This document shows, one piece after another, positions 50,701 through 62,780 of a stretch of DNA of 64,000 bases (positions are counted from its first letter, which is position 1; each line of letters starts with the position of its first letter). Source of the stretch: Helopsaltes ochotensis. Taxonomy: Eukaryota > Chordata > Aves > Passeriformes > Locustellidae. Made by a program: the position numbers and the translations under genes. The notes beneath the pieces were generated by a model. The model saw nothing but the letters and a program-made list of their open reading frames with translations, was not told where the DNA came from and did no database searches. Where the stretch lies: the NCBI GenBank assembly GCA_013400155.1, contig VXBM01000026.1, forward strand, positions 2,205,092-2,269,091. Direction: 5' to 3'.

Positions 50701-53700
50701 AACAGTGCATTGCACTCCCAAAGTAGAGGGTTTAAAAATAATTAATCATTTTGAAGGAGCACTGTTGCCATATTTTTTTGCGGTTTGTTTTTTTGTTGGT
50801 TTTTTTTTCCCCATCTACATTCCCTACTAAAGGATTTGCTTTCAGATTTGGAAGAGATCCAAAATCTAAACTCCCTTTTTTTTTTTTCCCTCTGCTATTG
50901 CAATGTCCATTTCTTTCTTGGTTAAAGTAAGGTGCATCTTTAATGCTTTCTCTAGAATCAAGAGAAATCCTTGCCAGCCTCACAGAAATAAACACATTAA
51001 GGATCATAGCTAGAAAACATGGACGGAAGATGCAAAGACATGTTGCATTTTCTTGTCCAACTTTAAAGGAGTGACAATCTGCTATTAACAATATGTGTAT
51101 TTTCTCTTAGGATTAATTACTCTTGTCAAATTGTTTTTAGGCTCACTCAGGCACATTCTGATTTTCAGGCTACTGAGCATTCAATCAGAACATCTCGAGT
51201 GCTGAGCATCGCGAATGCTAATCATCCCTTCTCCACACAGTCCTAGGACTACACCTCAATCCAGCAATTTGGAAAACTTGTTCCACAATCTATACAAGCC
51301 CTATATCCAAAACAACCCTTACTTCCATAGCTGAAGCCTCTGCAGGTAGAGACTTGCACATCAGAAACTATTAAACTCAAGTTTCTTTAGTGCCTCAGTG
51401 GGACACATGTAGGCTCAGCATTTCAGAAAAGAAGGCCACTTTTATAATCACCTAAATGTAAATTTAAGTCCCCATTGTTAAGAATCTAGGCTGCTGAATG
51501 TGAGCCATTTTCACAGGGACACCCTGGCCCCTTTTTCATTGCTCTAGCAAACAAAGCAGCTGTAAATCCAGCTGGGTTTATGGCTCTGTTGTATTACTGG
51601 AACAGCAGAAAATGACCAAAGAACACTAGTGAATCTGTCCATATATATTAAATACCTCAACATTGTCATTTTTGACTCCCAGATTTTTCAGATAAATAAA
51701 TTTGTATGTTTAATGTTGGTTGTATAATGGACAAGGACAGTTAAAGAACAAATTCTTGCTTCTTTGCCTTTCCACTACTGAAATCTTATCTTTTCCACCA
51801 AGAATTTCCTTTCCTGAGAGCCACCTGTCTAGAACTTCTGGTTGCAAAGTGATGCCAATATTTAAATTATTTCACCTTTAAGTGCATATTATGAGTAGAC
51901 AGCACAATAGACACTTTCATCATCACCAGTCAAAGAGCACATATGGAGTAACACTGTACTGTTTCAGCACCAGAAAATACGCCTGTATGAAGGTATCACA
52001 AAGCATTCTGTGATGGAGATGAAAAACCTGGTCTGTCACACAGCTGAAGGTTTAGTCAGCTGTACTTAATATGCTTCCTGTGATAAAGGGTGTTCATGCA
52101 CAGTTATATGTGCTATTTATATGGAGTCACATTCTGAGAAATAATCTGCACTTGCTTGACCATCTCTCCATCAGTTGTTAGCACCCATTTAACTATTCCT
52201 ATTTACTCTGCACCCACAGGGAGGCCTGATTTGATGGGTGTGTTCATGAAAAACACAAAAATTTCAGGTGAAAACTTTTAATCTGAGCAGACGCTTACTT
52301 TATTGTACATCACAGCTGGCAGACAACCTTGCCATTGAACATGTGAATTCCGTAGGTAGAAACTGGTTAGCAAGCAAGCCAAATCACAGAGCTATATATT
52401 GAATTGCAATAGATATATTCTGACTACATAATTGGTATATTCTGTACTGGGAGCAGTCACTTCACAGTTACTTCATTTTCCACTTTGAGGCAACCCTTCC
52501 CTAAAGAGTATTTCAGTGCAAATATATCCACAATAGAAAAAAATCATAATAAATAATAAGTAGTAATAAATCACATATGAAACATAAAAAAGTTATAACA
52601 AGCTGCATGATTTTCTGGAAATGTATTCTCAGTGCAATATACTGTCAGAGGCATTAAAGAGCTAAAAATCTATTTATGCTAATTATTTCTGTCACTAGTG
52701 GGGAAGCCAGCTGGGAATTGTCACAAGCATAGATATGGCTTGTGTTTTCTCCCCTAACAATGCAATTCTCCCCATGCAATGACCTTCCCAAGGGGCCCAG
52801 TCACCAGCACTGCTAACAGCAGCCAGCACGTACAGTGTATGAAAATGTCCATATGGCTTTTGCTACAAATCACAACTTTTGTAGTTGCTTCTATTGCAAG
52901 CAGGAGGTTTCCACTTGTTTTTAAGACAAACCTGATAATTTGGATACTTTAAAGCCATCAGAATCAAGCAATTTTCCACTTCAGCAGAAAGAAGTTGGTG
53001 TACAACCATGACAGCATCACTTTTTGATAATACCACTACAGCTCTCTGTCCTACTTTTGCAGTTTTCCTTCAACTAAGATTTGCTGAAACTCCTTAAGAA
53101 TACTTCTATTTTCATTCCTTTTTTAAGCCCAACCATGTCTTTCTTTGCAGACGAAAAAAAAGATTGGTGTGAAAATATTTACGACTCCCTCAGCTGCTGT
53201 GATAGTTTGTCTTAGCTGCCTTTTCATCCATCACTGACCCAAAAGAGCTGAAAAAAACCCTTCTTTTTATCCTTCTCCTGGCTATACCTCTGACATGTCT
53301 TTTCTACCAGAGGCAGAGATGGTTCTGTGTGCAGGAGGTGGACATCTACCCAGGGTAGTCAAAAGAAAGTAGTATTTGCACAGTAAGAAATGTGTGAATT
53401 TCAGTATCAAAACACAGCAACCAAATTTCTGGGTAAGTAGAACGTGCCAATATAAATGACTCAGTGCTGTGTGCCACCCACACCAGACACCAGTGATGGG
53501 TACTCTGCCTTGGCCATAAATATCTGTTTAGTGTTCTGTACGCTGAGGTGGCAGGGTTTGGGTCTGAACTTTGATTGCAAAGACTCTCATGAGGCAGAGC
53601 AGGAACAAAAGGGCATTTATTAATATAAAAGTAGCATTCATGGGTTGTGCCAGGACCCCTTCATTTAATCAAAGATAGAACTAGAAGCAGTTCCTTCCCC

Positions 53701-53930
53701 ACAGATACAGTAAGTCATGGTCCTGATTTACAGCATGTCTGCAGTAAGTGGCCATGTGCATGTTTTTGTCCCACTGTAAATGTGAAGCTCAAAAGGATGA
53801 GGAGGGAAAGATACATCCATTAGCTATATGTTTCAACACGGGCTGTAGGATATTGTTTATCACCTTGAATAATACTCTATTGTTCAAGTAATAATGCTGG
53901 AATGCAAATACATTGCTAAAATTTGGAGGG
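47701..53930. other. Non-coding DNA
   Basis: No recognised gene or transposon. T-rich tracts lie at 50770-50812 and 50875-50889. A slightly GC-richer patch at 49440-49640 shows no family. A strong donor-like TCTGG|GTAAGT near 53433 on the plus strand has only a 28-base open block behind it. Confidence 0.6.
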
Positions 53931-53996
53931 AGATATATATAGATATATGTGTACATATATATATGTGTATATATATATATACACACACACACACAA
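53931..53996. repeat. Mixed TA / GTAT / CA microsatellite
   Basis: Alternating purine-pyrimidine tract of about 65 bases: GATATA units, TA runs with GT steps, then an AC run. Such tracts can adopt Z-DNA or cruciform forms. The open frames rich in I, Y and T around it are artefacts. Confidence 0.92.
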
Positions 53997-55599
53997 AGTG
54001 CACACAAGAGCAAGCCAGTTGGAACACAGGGGGAAAAAACTGTGCCGTTTATAATTCCATGAGCTGGATTCAAGATATCCCTGCTATTTTGAAAACTCGG
54101 CTATTAATAGCTATATGTATATTTAATAATATGCTCTGGTTAGTACACGTTAAAAAATCCGAGTCTTCTTTTTGACAGCAAAATTGCCATAAATTTACTT
54201 GTTCGACTTTAGGGAAGGCTGGGGTCTGAAATGGCAGTGGTGTCACAGGTTAAATCTCTTCCAGTGCCTGCCTGCTAGCTAGCTCTGCTGACCATCAGCT
54301 GAAATTCTGGGGACAGGATGAATGGTGAATTGAATTTCTTCTTTCCTCTCTTTCTCTAACATATGTGTGGCATCACTAGTTATATCCTGGGTAAAGTATT
54401 CAGTGCATTGAAAATGCACCAAAAAGATAATTCTGATTAAAAAACCCGTCTCAGTATGACTGTCTAAGCAAATCTAAACTCTTCTGGGGAAATATTAATT
54501 TGGGTTTTAAACATTTTCAAAATGTTGAAACATGAATCTATGTAATTTCTTAATTGTTTTCACATTATTTTGAAACACAATTACAGTGCAAAGTGGGAAT
54601 AATATTATGTCTAGGTTTAATAATAATATTGTATAATCCTGTTGCATTTTAAAATATTCTATTTATCTTTTTATTGCTCAAACTTTTACATAGCCCTGAT
54701 TATTTTTTTTTTAATCAAGACATCCTCAGCTCCTAAAACTTTTGGCTTAATGTTTGTGATAGCACATATAATTCCAAATTTAAAAGGAGAAATTTAGGGG
54801 TGATTTGAATCTTCATTAATTTTATAGGCACAGTTTATAAAGTAGAAAAAATACTGAACATTCAGAATAAATTAAATTAATTTTTTTCTTGCCTTTTCCT
54901 GCTTAAAATGGGCATTTAGCAATAACATAATTATACATTTTAATACAGTCTTTTACAATCCCAACCTTGGTATAATACATATGTAATATTTACTATTCCA
55001 CAGCTCTGATTTTATGATAAACTGTCTGGCTTTTTCAGCTCTGATATGATATGTGCCAACCACTGCTGGGAGAAGTTGCCTAAAGGAAAATGTATTTCCT
55101 GGCAAAATCATCAGGAATTAGCCCGATAAAAAATGGTACATGAAAAAATGATGTTGGAGGAGAAGTGGTCTTTTCGTGTCAATTTCAGCTGTTGAAAAAT
55201 CTTGATTAAATGCAGTTTTCAGTGAAGTTTCAGTGAAGTTCAGTTTCACTAAGCCTTGACCTTAAATGTTATTCTATATCACCCCCATATATGCATTATG
55301 AGTCTATTTTTCCTCAAGAGAAGTTAGCCTGTTCACAGCAATACCTGAGTACTTCTAATTTGAAGGGATGTCTATGTTTTTAAAATTCACAGTCACCTTC
55401 TTCTGCAACATGTGGGAATTTTCCCAGCCTGAAATGTGTAAGTGGCGACATAAATAAATGTTAACATTAAATTCAGATATCACTGTTACAAATGTCTGAA
55501 AAGCGAAGAGCTATGCCTAGTTCTCTGCTTTATGTCTACACATACTAAATGTCTCCTTTGAACTAATGCTTATAATAAGAATATTTCCTAATCATTGAT
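53997..55599. other. Non-coding DNA
   Basis: AT-rich, no recognised gene. A short tandem duplication (TTTCAGTGAAGT then TTCAGTGAAGT) lies at about 55217-55242. Confidence 0.65.
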
Positions 55600-55937
55600 G
55601 ATCAGAGCACTGGGTACCTCTCCTATGAAGACAGTTGAGAGAGCTGGGCTTGTTCAGCCTGGAGAAAAAAAGGCTCTGAGGGGACCTTAGAGCACTTTTC
55701 AGTACCTAAAGGGACTAGAAGAGAGCTGGAGAGGGATTTTTTACAAGGTCATGTGGTGACAGGACAAGGGGAAACAGCTTCAAACTGAAATGGGAGTAGG
55801 TTTAGATCAGATATTTGGAAAATTTCTAGTGGAATATTTCTCTGCCCTTGGTAGTGGGATTGGAATTAGATGGGTTTTTAAGATCCCTTTCCAACTCCAG
55901 TCATTCCGTGTGTCTATGACTGTAAATTTCTGTGATT
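55600..55937 (+). mobile_element. CR1 LINE fragment with internal deletion
   Basis: Plus-oriented avian CR1. The segment CTTGTTCAGCCTGGAGAAAA near 55649 and the GTGGTGACAGGACAAGGGG-type segment near 55754 come from the late ORF2/3' UTR side. After GATCAGATATTTGGAAAATT the element jumps directly to its last ~100 bases (a CCCTTGGTAGTGGGATTGGAATTAGATG-like stretch), skipping the usual intervening sequence. The end is a degraded TCTGTGATT-like tail. It is non-coding and old, with many substitutions. Confidence 0.88.
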
Positions 55938-58199
55938 TGAGGAGTTCATACAGTTTACTGCCCTTACCCATTGAGGTGGTTGTGATGGGCAACTGGTAAG
56001 AAACAGAGAAGCTGTGTAGCTTTTATTTGACTAACTGACATTGCAGGAAAGCTTTGGAGGACAAAAACGTTCTTTAGGTGTTTTTTTATCCAAACTAAAG
56101 ATTGTATTGACAGCTTGAATGTTTTGAATGGATGTAAGTTAATTAACTACCATGGCAGTAAGTTGACAAAATCCTGTTTCCTTTGACAAAGAAACTTTAA
56201 AAGACCCTTAGTGCATCTTATTGCCTAACAGAAACATCTACATAATTTCTAAGCCATCTATCAAACAGGCATCTGAATGCTAGCCACAGTTGAACGAGCT
56301 ACATAAAGAATGTTAGACTATGATTATACTCATTCCATGACAGGAAACTTGTTTATTAATATGGGGTTTTTAAATGCCACTCCACAAGTTAAAAGCTTTA
56401 TGCACATTAAAATACAGCACATATTTCTACACTGGATTTTAACATATATTATTCAGCACTTGTTACCTAATAAAGCTTTACTTGTTTCTTCAGTGAATGT
56501 CTTATTCTCTCTAACTACAGATTTTTGGGTTTGGGGGAAGAAGAGAAAATAATGACAGATCATAAGATATCTTAATTCTACCTCATGAAACTTTTTAACA
56601 ATACTTTCCCATTATAATGGCCTTAGAAAAAGAAAAAAATCTCAGTTTCACTAGTAAAATCTTGAACAACATTCATTTTAATATTGAGCCATGTAATTTT
56701 TTTTTCTTCTTTTCTCTTCTGCTCAATTTTAGTTCTTGAATTTATGATAATCAGCTCTGTTTCTTTCTTTATATTTGCGTTCTATTTTTGTAAGGGATGC
56801 TGTCTTGGAGAACTGATGTTCAAAAACTGAAGGGTGCCAGACCCAAATCCCACGCTGTGTGGTAGTCTGAAAGATTATCTTCCACATTACAGTGATTAAA
56901 TTAGACCAGACAGTACCACAGCCCCTGATGTGCATTCAGTTAATACTTTGAAAGGACAGAAACTGTTCCCAACAGCTTCAAAATTGTCCAGCACAGAGTA
57001 GCTGCTGTGTGGGCTTTTATCCTCCTACAGATAACGTCAAGCATATCTACTGCTGTGTGCATTCTGCAGCCTTGATAAGAGGAAGAAGAAAGCTTTTCAG
57101 GACCACAAGACATAGCTAAAACTAGAGCTTTCTCTCTGGCAGGTTTTTGGGATTAAAATAGTATTTTGTTAGTTTTATAGATATTGAGGCCATAAACGCA
57201 TTTGGATTCTGTTTTTTAATGGAGTTCCTGCTAGAAAAGTCTATGCAGCTGTAATGCATTTAATAATTACATTAGTCTTAAACAACTGGAAACACAACCA
57301 CAGTATACAGTGACCTTAGAGATAGGACAGATAATTACTGTGCAGTGACAGAGAAAACTTCAGACAGTAAAGTTTGTTTTCTTTACGGTTAGCAGTGATA
57401 ATGCAGCACATTTAAGTTATGTAATAGATTTATATGTCAAATTAATCTTTTCCTCAGCACAACCCTAGGAAGGCACCTTTGTTTCTATGTACCCTCTAAA
57501 GTACATCCCTCTGTGAATCATCAGTCCATGTTATTATTAGTCTTCTGCATTTACTCTGTAACATTATGGAAGGTGGCTTAAGCAAAGTGACCTGCAGCAC
57601 TGCAATACATTCCATGGACTTGAAAACACCACCGGAGGCAGAGGAAGAAAGAAATCTATTGCAAATGCCCAGCTATGTTTTTTTCATTGTTATCTTGTTT
57701 TGCTTTGCTTTATTGGTTTTGTTTGGGGGGCTTTTTCATGTAGTTTTCTTCTAAGCAGATGAAGGCACTTTGATGAACAACACGAACAGGTTATGTACTC
57801 TCAAATTAAACACATGAAGTGAGTATAGCAGGAAGAGAAATATCCATATTAGGTGGCTAAAATCCACAAAGAACCTGTCATGTGACTGATGCTTTGCCTT
57901 GATCCCATGTTTTCTTTGGCATTAAAGGCAGCTTAAGTGTCCATGTTCCCAAAAATCTTCCCAACAATTAGATATATTGGCTTGAGGAGATTTGAAAAGT
58001 TTGGGGAATCTCTTTGCTGTTGTTTTTTTATTTTTTTTTTTCTTTTTAACCAGCAAGGCTTCAGGAACCTGCTTAACAGCCTGGCACCTCAGCTTTCAGT
58101 AGCACAGCTGAGCAAAAGTTGAACAGAGAGGTAGGAGAGAATGGAAATGTTCAAGGGAAGAAGAGAGCTCAGCTGAGTAACACAAACGTGTAGTACACC
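55938..58199. other. Non-coding DNA
   Basis: No recognised gene. A strong donor-like GAA|GTGAGTAT near 57820 has no fully open exon behind it. T-rich tracts lie at 58022-58049. Confidence 0.6.
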
Positions 58200-58880
58200 A
58201 GGAGTCTATAGGCTCATTTTTGGCATCCAGTGCTTGGTCCTAAGGGTGCCATCTGGCTCTGCAAGTTCCTCTCACCCAGTGACTCCCTGCCTGCCCTCAA
58301 AGCCAGTGCTAACACGCTTTGGGACCAGGGACTAGGACACTGTGAGAGGGCTATGCAGGGTGAGCTGCTGATTCCCCCTCCTCCCTCTTTGCTCCAGAGC
58401 TGCATTTGCACTCCGGTCCTTGCCTGAGCTCCTTGTCCATGTGTCTGCACTGGCCATGCACCTGGCAGATCCTGACTTTGATTTATCTGCAGATTGTTCC
58501 TGGAAATCCCATCCCTATGGACGCACAGAGTGATCTGGACTGGGGCTGACCCTGCTGCTATCACTGGATCTGTTCTGCACTTCTTGCTGGGGTCCCACAG
58601 GACTGCATCCTGTGTGCGTGAGGGCACTGCCCTGCTGGCCACACTGGCACCCACCCACACAGCTCTCCACTGCTGCTGGTGCATCCGGCTCTCCTCCCTG
58701 ATGTCCTGTTTCCCAACGGCTTCAACAGACGCAGCGGGTCTAAGTTACATCTGCTCAAGGCCTGTTCTTGTCTGTGCAGCCCTCTTCTTTACCCACAAGC
58801 TATGGTACTTTTCTAACTCTTATAGAGCCCCTCATCCAGGTATGAAGGCAGCTCCAATAAATCACTGGTTTTATCAGCTT
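58200..58880. other. GC-rich block, possibly transposon-derived
   Basis: About 600-700 bases of markedly higher GC content than the flanks, with about nine CpGs. Long open frames lie on both strands: 185 codons plus at 58494-59051 and 156 codons minus at 58214-58684. They lack recognisable domains, and openness on both strands is an effect of composition. An AATAAA lies near 58855 at its right edge, which together with length and GC would suit a solitary LTR, but I could not identify LTR termini or a target-site duplication. Alternatives are a lncRNA exon or a conserved element. Confidence 0.3.
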
Positions 58881-61032
58881 GTTTTGTTTTATTTTGGCTT
58901 GCTTTCGTTTAACCTTGGTTTTGGTGTGAGGGCCAAGACAAAAAAGGAGTTATTAAGGTCAGCAAGCCTCTTCCTAGATCCCCTTAGCTGCATTGAGAAC
59001 CTTCATTCAAGGCTAAATGAAAGCTCCTATGCAGGTATGAAAGTTTTTTAGTCCCTAACCCAGCTTAGTCCTTAATCACAGAAATGAACTGAAGGAAAAC
59101 TGACTGAATTTAACAACCTTACTGATTAAGGTACTTCTGTTCAAATTAGTATTTCATTAGTTATTCAAAATAGATCAGCTGCAACAAGAACTCATAAACT
59201 AACTCCTAGGTAGAAGGTTAGGGCAGTAATACATAAGCAAAGACAGCTGGATTAATAAATGCTTCTGAAAAGATAGAGCAAAGTCTTTTAAATTAAAAGT
59301 AAACATTATTTTCTTTTTTTTTTTCTCCCAAACCTCTAACTAAACTTGATCTAAACTCATAAACTATTCCAGTCAAACTTGAAATTATATTGTACAGCAA
59401 ATTAAAAAATCATTCATTTTCTCCTCTGTATTTTCAAGATTTCAGAGCTACTGAAATAATCCTTCATAGATACACCCCCTCATAAGTGAGACTTTCTTCT
59501 CCAGCAGTAGCTGCAAGTGGCAGCTGTGTTAAACCATTGGCAAGGACTCTGGTAGATGATTCCTTCTCAAGTAAACTGAGGAAGTTATTTCCCCAGCCTC
59601 TATCCCCTGCCTCCCCTGCAAAATATTGTTACAGGGGCAGCAGAGCAAGTAGTAGGTCTACTCCAGAGAGCAGGTCTAGTCATAGCCAAGGGAAGCAATT
59701 TAACTTATCACATATTTCTGTTCTAAACTTCAATCACCAAGCAAGCACATCCCTTGATGAACTCAGACAGCAACTTTAGCTGGAGCTGGTAACTGGGTTT
59801 GTAATCTTTCCAGTCACTGTTCCCAAATCCAACACAAGTTCTGCAGGTAGGGTAGGATAATTTCACATCATCAAGTAAACTAGCTAAGAGAAGTTAATAC
59901 TCTTCATGTGAGACAGACAATGATAATTTGTCTACTTCTAGTTAGTTTTCAGTGGTGTTCAAGTTAGTTCTTATTTTCCATGGCAAGGACTTGGGACCTT
60001 CCCAGCCCTTGTGGGCAACAACCAGACTTTCGATTGAGGTTACTGAACAGCATAAACCAGAGCAGACAATGATCTTGTATTTTCTGATGTGCCAGCTCTG
60101 CTTTTTGAATGACTGGCACATACAAAGAGTTAAAGTAGCCCCTTGAAAATAATAATAATTTTTTAAAAAATACGTTTGGAGGGATTTTTCTCTCTGAACT
60201 GTTTCATCCTGAAGTGTATACAGGTGTAGGTGCTGGTGAAAGAAAAAGAATGGAAACATATTTCAGGAGCTGTCAATACACGCAGACCATGGACACACTG
60301 ACTTAGACTGACTGAAATTGTCACAGGATTGTCCCCTCTGGGGACAGTAATTTCCAGCTGCAGGCACTAGTCTCTTGAAAAAACAGTACTTCATTCACTT
60401 GTAATTCTGTGACCATAACCTGAGGTTAATGGCTGACATTAACTGAGTCATGGTTAATGTCATAATGTAGCTGGCATTCCGTGTAAATGACTGCAATTTT
60501 AGGCAATGTCTATTTTAGACAAGTAAACATTTCCAGACCAGGTCTCGATTAAGTTTCTTGTTTAGTAGCCATGATAAAACACCCTCACATATTTATTAAT
60601 GAGGCTGATGGATATGAGCACTAATGAAAATGGACGGGTAGGTAATGAGGGAGGTACAGTCAGAACATAGGATTAAAGTCAGGTACAATTAAAGTTCAGC
60701 TCCCTAGTCAAACACAGGCTCCTTTGGGGCCCTAAGTAAATCATTTATGCACAGCCTCTCAGTTTTTAAAGAGAGGATAATAATATTCATTATCTTCACA
60801 CATATATCTTGAGAGTATGAGCAGTTTTGCTGTATTTTTTTCCTTAATTCTCAGAAGTGCCCAGTAGATTACCAATATCATGATTACAATACTGAGCAGA
60901 GCTGGAGACAAACAAATGCTGCATAAGTTTCTTCACAGAGCTCTACCAACATATTGCAGATGCCTTTAGCCCTTGTCAGTTATGCTATTGCACTCTAAGC
61001 TTAAGACAAGCTGCCAGGAAAATACCTGCTAC
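58881..61032. other. Non-coding DNA
   Basis: No recognised gene. Small frames at 59486-59779 and 59942-60259 have no support. Confidence 0.6.
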
Positions 61033-61197
61033 CTGTAGGAGTGATGCCACATCATGAGACAATCTGTGCCTCTCTAATGCAGAGCTGCCTCTAAAGACCA
61101 CATCTCTGGGAGTGACTTGAAAGACACAGCAGACAATGGCAGCACAGATGTCAGCTATCCAGTAAAGGAAAAAGCAGAATACCTGTCCTACCAAAGG
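61033..61197 (-). CDS. Possible 165-base coding exon with a hydrophobic segment (unrecognised)
   Basis: The best single exon candidate. On the minus strand a strong acceptor (GTTTAGTTCTCTTTTACAG) precedes 165 bases ending at CTACAG|GTAGCAG. One frame is open for exactly 55 codons, phase 0 in and out. Codons 4-27 form a hydrophobic stretch long enough to cross a membrane (GQVFCFFLYWIADICAAIVC, with an internal Asp). A charged tail follows (RGSSALERHRLSHDVASLLQ). Codon third positions are often G or C, unlike the AT-rich flanks. I do not recognise the family. A symmetric phase-0 exon of this size is common in real genes. It does not connect directly in phase to the next candidate at 42976-43044 (which needs phase 2), so an undetected exon would lie between. 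Confidence 0.3.
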
Positions 61198-62634
61198 CTG
61201 TAAAAGAGAACTAAACAGTGCAGAGAAATTGCAGGGTAAGGAGAGGAAGGAGGGAGTTAGTGGGAGGGAGAGAAACCACTACATCAAGCCATCTGGATTA
61301 AAACCAGATCCATCACTCTAAATTGGTGCTTGAGTGCTGAGCAAATGAGCTAGAGGAAGAAGAAAATCAGTGTGTTTGTACAGCGGCATCGTAGGGCATC
61401 AAGGATGTGCTGGTTTACATTCTAGGCAGAGGAAAGTCTGTGCACAATCTATTATCTCTGCCTGATATTATGAAGCTGTTACTAAGAAGCGAAGTGTATT
61501 TTGGGATATCCCCATGCACATGTACTGCTGACCAAGGTCTGCATTACAACCTATCCAGAACTTAGGCAGCAGTTAGTAATTAAATCTTAATGGTTATCTG
61601 CTGAGATGAAAACACTTGGGACAGAAGAAACTGAAGTTTAAGAGGCTCACCACTACATAGAAAGAGAGTTTGGAGCCAGGAGGGGTTACCACAGGCAAAA
61701 TAAAAATATGGAACATAGGGGAAAGAAAAAGGAAAAAAAAAAAAAAACACTACAAAAACCAAAAAACCAAAACCCAAAACCAAAACCAAAAACAAAACAA
61801 AAAACAAACAAAAAAAAAACAACACAGCAGGGAGATAGTGAAGGAAGTAAAGAAAGAAGATCTCTGTATCTCTGTGGGGGCAAGACAAACAGGAGTTAAC
61901 ATATGAGCTGCAGAAGCAGCTTAGGTTGTCACAGAATGAAGAGAAACTCACACTGGGAATATAAAGAGGAGTTGTTATTTTAGGCAGGTTTGAAGATTTT
62001 CTTGCTCTATTTAGCAGAGAATAAAGATAATTTGTTTACAGCACCACATGCACCTGAAAAATGAGTTGCAGCTCAGCATGTTCATGCTAGATAAAAATTG
62101 GGAAAGGGTAATCTGAAGTAAGGACAAAACTCAAGGACTAAAGTTAATCCTAGGACTATACAGATTTTGTTCAGATTTCAAGGCTTAAGGCACGCATAGT
62201 CTAGTGTCTGGCCAATGTCTAGCCAGGCAGCTTAGCCAGATCTAAGACACAGGAGCTATTTATATATATACATGCCTTAAACAACTGAGCTTGCACCTTG
62301 CCTTGGTATAGTATCTAGTGTAATAGAACTGTCCCTAGACCATGCTTCTTTCTGTACCAAAGTCTGTCAAGAAAACAGGTAAACAACAGTCCATTTACCT
62401 TCTTTCACAGCATTTTCTCCACAAGTAATCTGGCTTTTGATGATAAACCTGATGGTCATCTTTTAAATGCAAAAACCTTCAAATGCATTTCAAAAACTTT
62501 TTTTTGGTCTGTTTTGTTACATCTGCAGCATTATTCCAACTGGAGTGAAACTGCTGTCAGCTCAGGTGCTTAGACTCAACTGTCTGTGAGAAGAGGCCCT
62601 GAAAAGTTCACAGCTCCAGGAAAAACAGTGAAAT
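61198..62634. other. Non-coding DNA with A-rich tract
   Basis: An A-rich tract interrupted by C (AAAACC-like units) occupies 61722-61826 and produces artefactual K/N/Q-rich (plus) and F/V/L-rich (minus) frames. There is no recognised gene. Confidence 0.65.
61722..61826. repeat. A-rich low-complexity tract
   Basis: Poly-A broken by CC and C at irregular spacing over about 100 bases. Confidence 0.92.
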
Positions 62635-62780
62635 CAGAATCACAAAATACCTGGGGTTGGAAGGGACCTCTGGAGTTCATCTAGCCTAATCACCCTGCCA
62701 AGGAAGGGTTACCTGGAGCAGGTTACACAAGAATGCATCCAAGTGGGCTTGGAACGTCTCCAGCAAGAGAGACTCCGAAA
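62635..62780 (-). mobile_element. CR1 LINE 3' end fragment, reverse orientation
   Basis: Reads from its 3' tail inward. An AGAATCACAAAAT terminal repeat remnant is followed by GGGTTGGAAGGGACCTCTGG, a CATCTAGCCTAATCACCCTG-type block, and GGTTACACAAGAATGCATCC. This is the hallmark antisense view of avian CR1. About 145 bases remain, truncated at its 5' side near GAGACTCCG. Non-coding. Confidence 0.92.

Noticed and set aside
55968..55992. 25-base minus-strand micro-exon with strong splice signals
   Set aside because: Lies just beyond a CR1 tail, is very short, and has no phase partner nearby; kept as a typical pseudo-exon.
61580..61951. 123-codon F/V/L-rich frame on the minus strand and K/N/Q frames on plus
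   Set aside because: Produced by the A-rich tract at 61722-61826.
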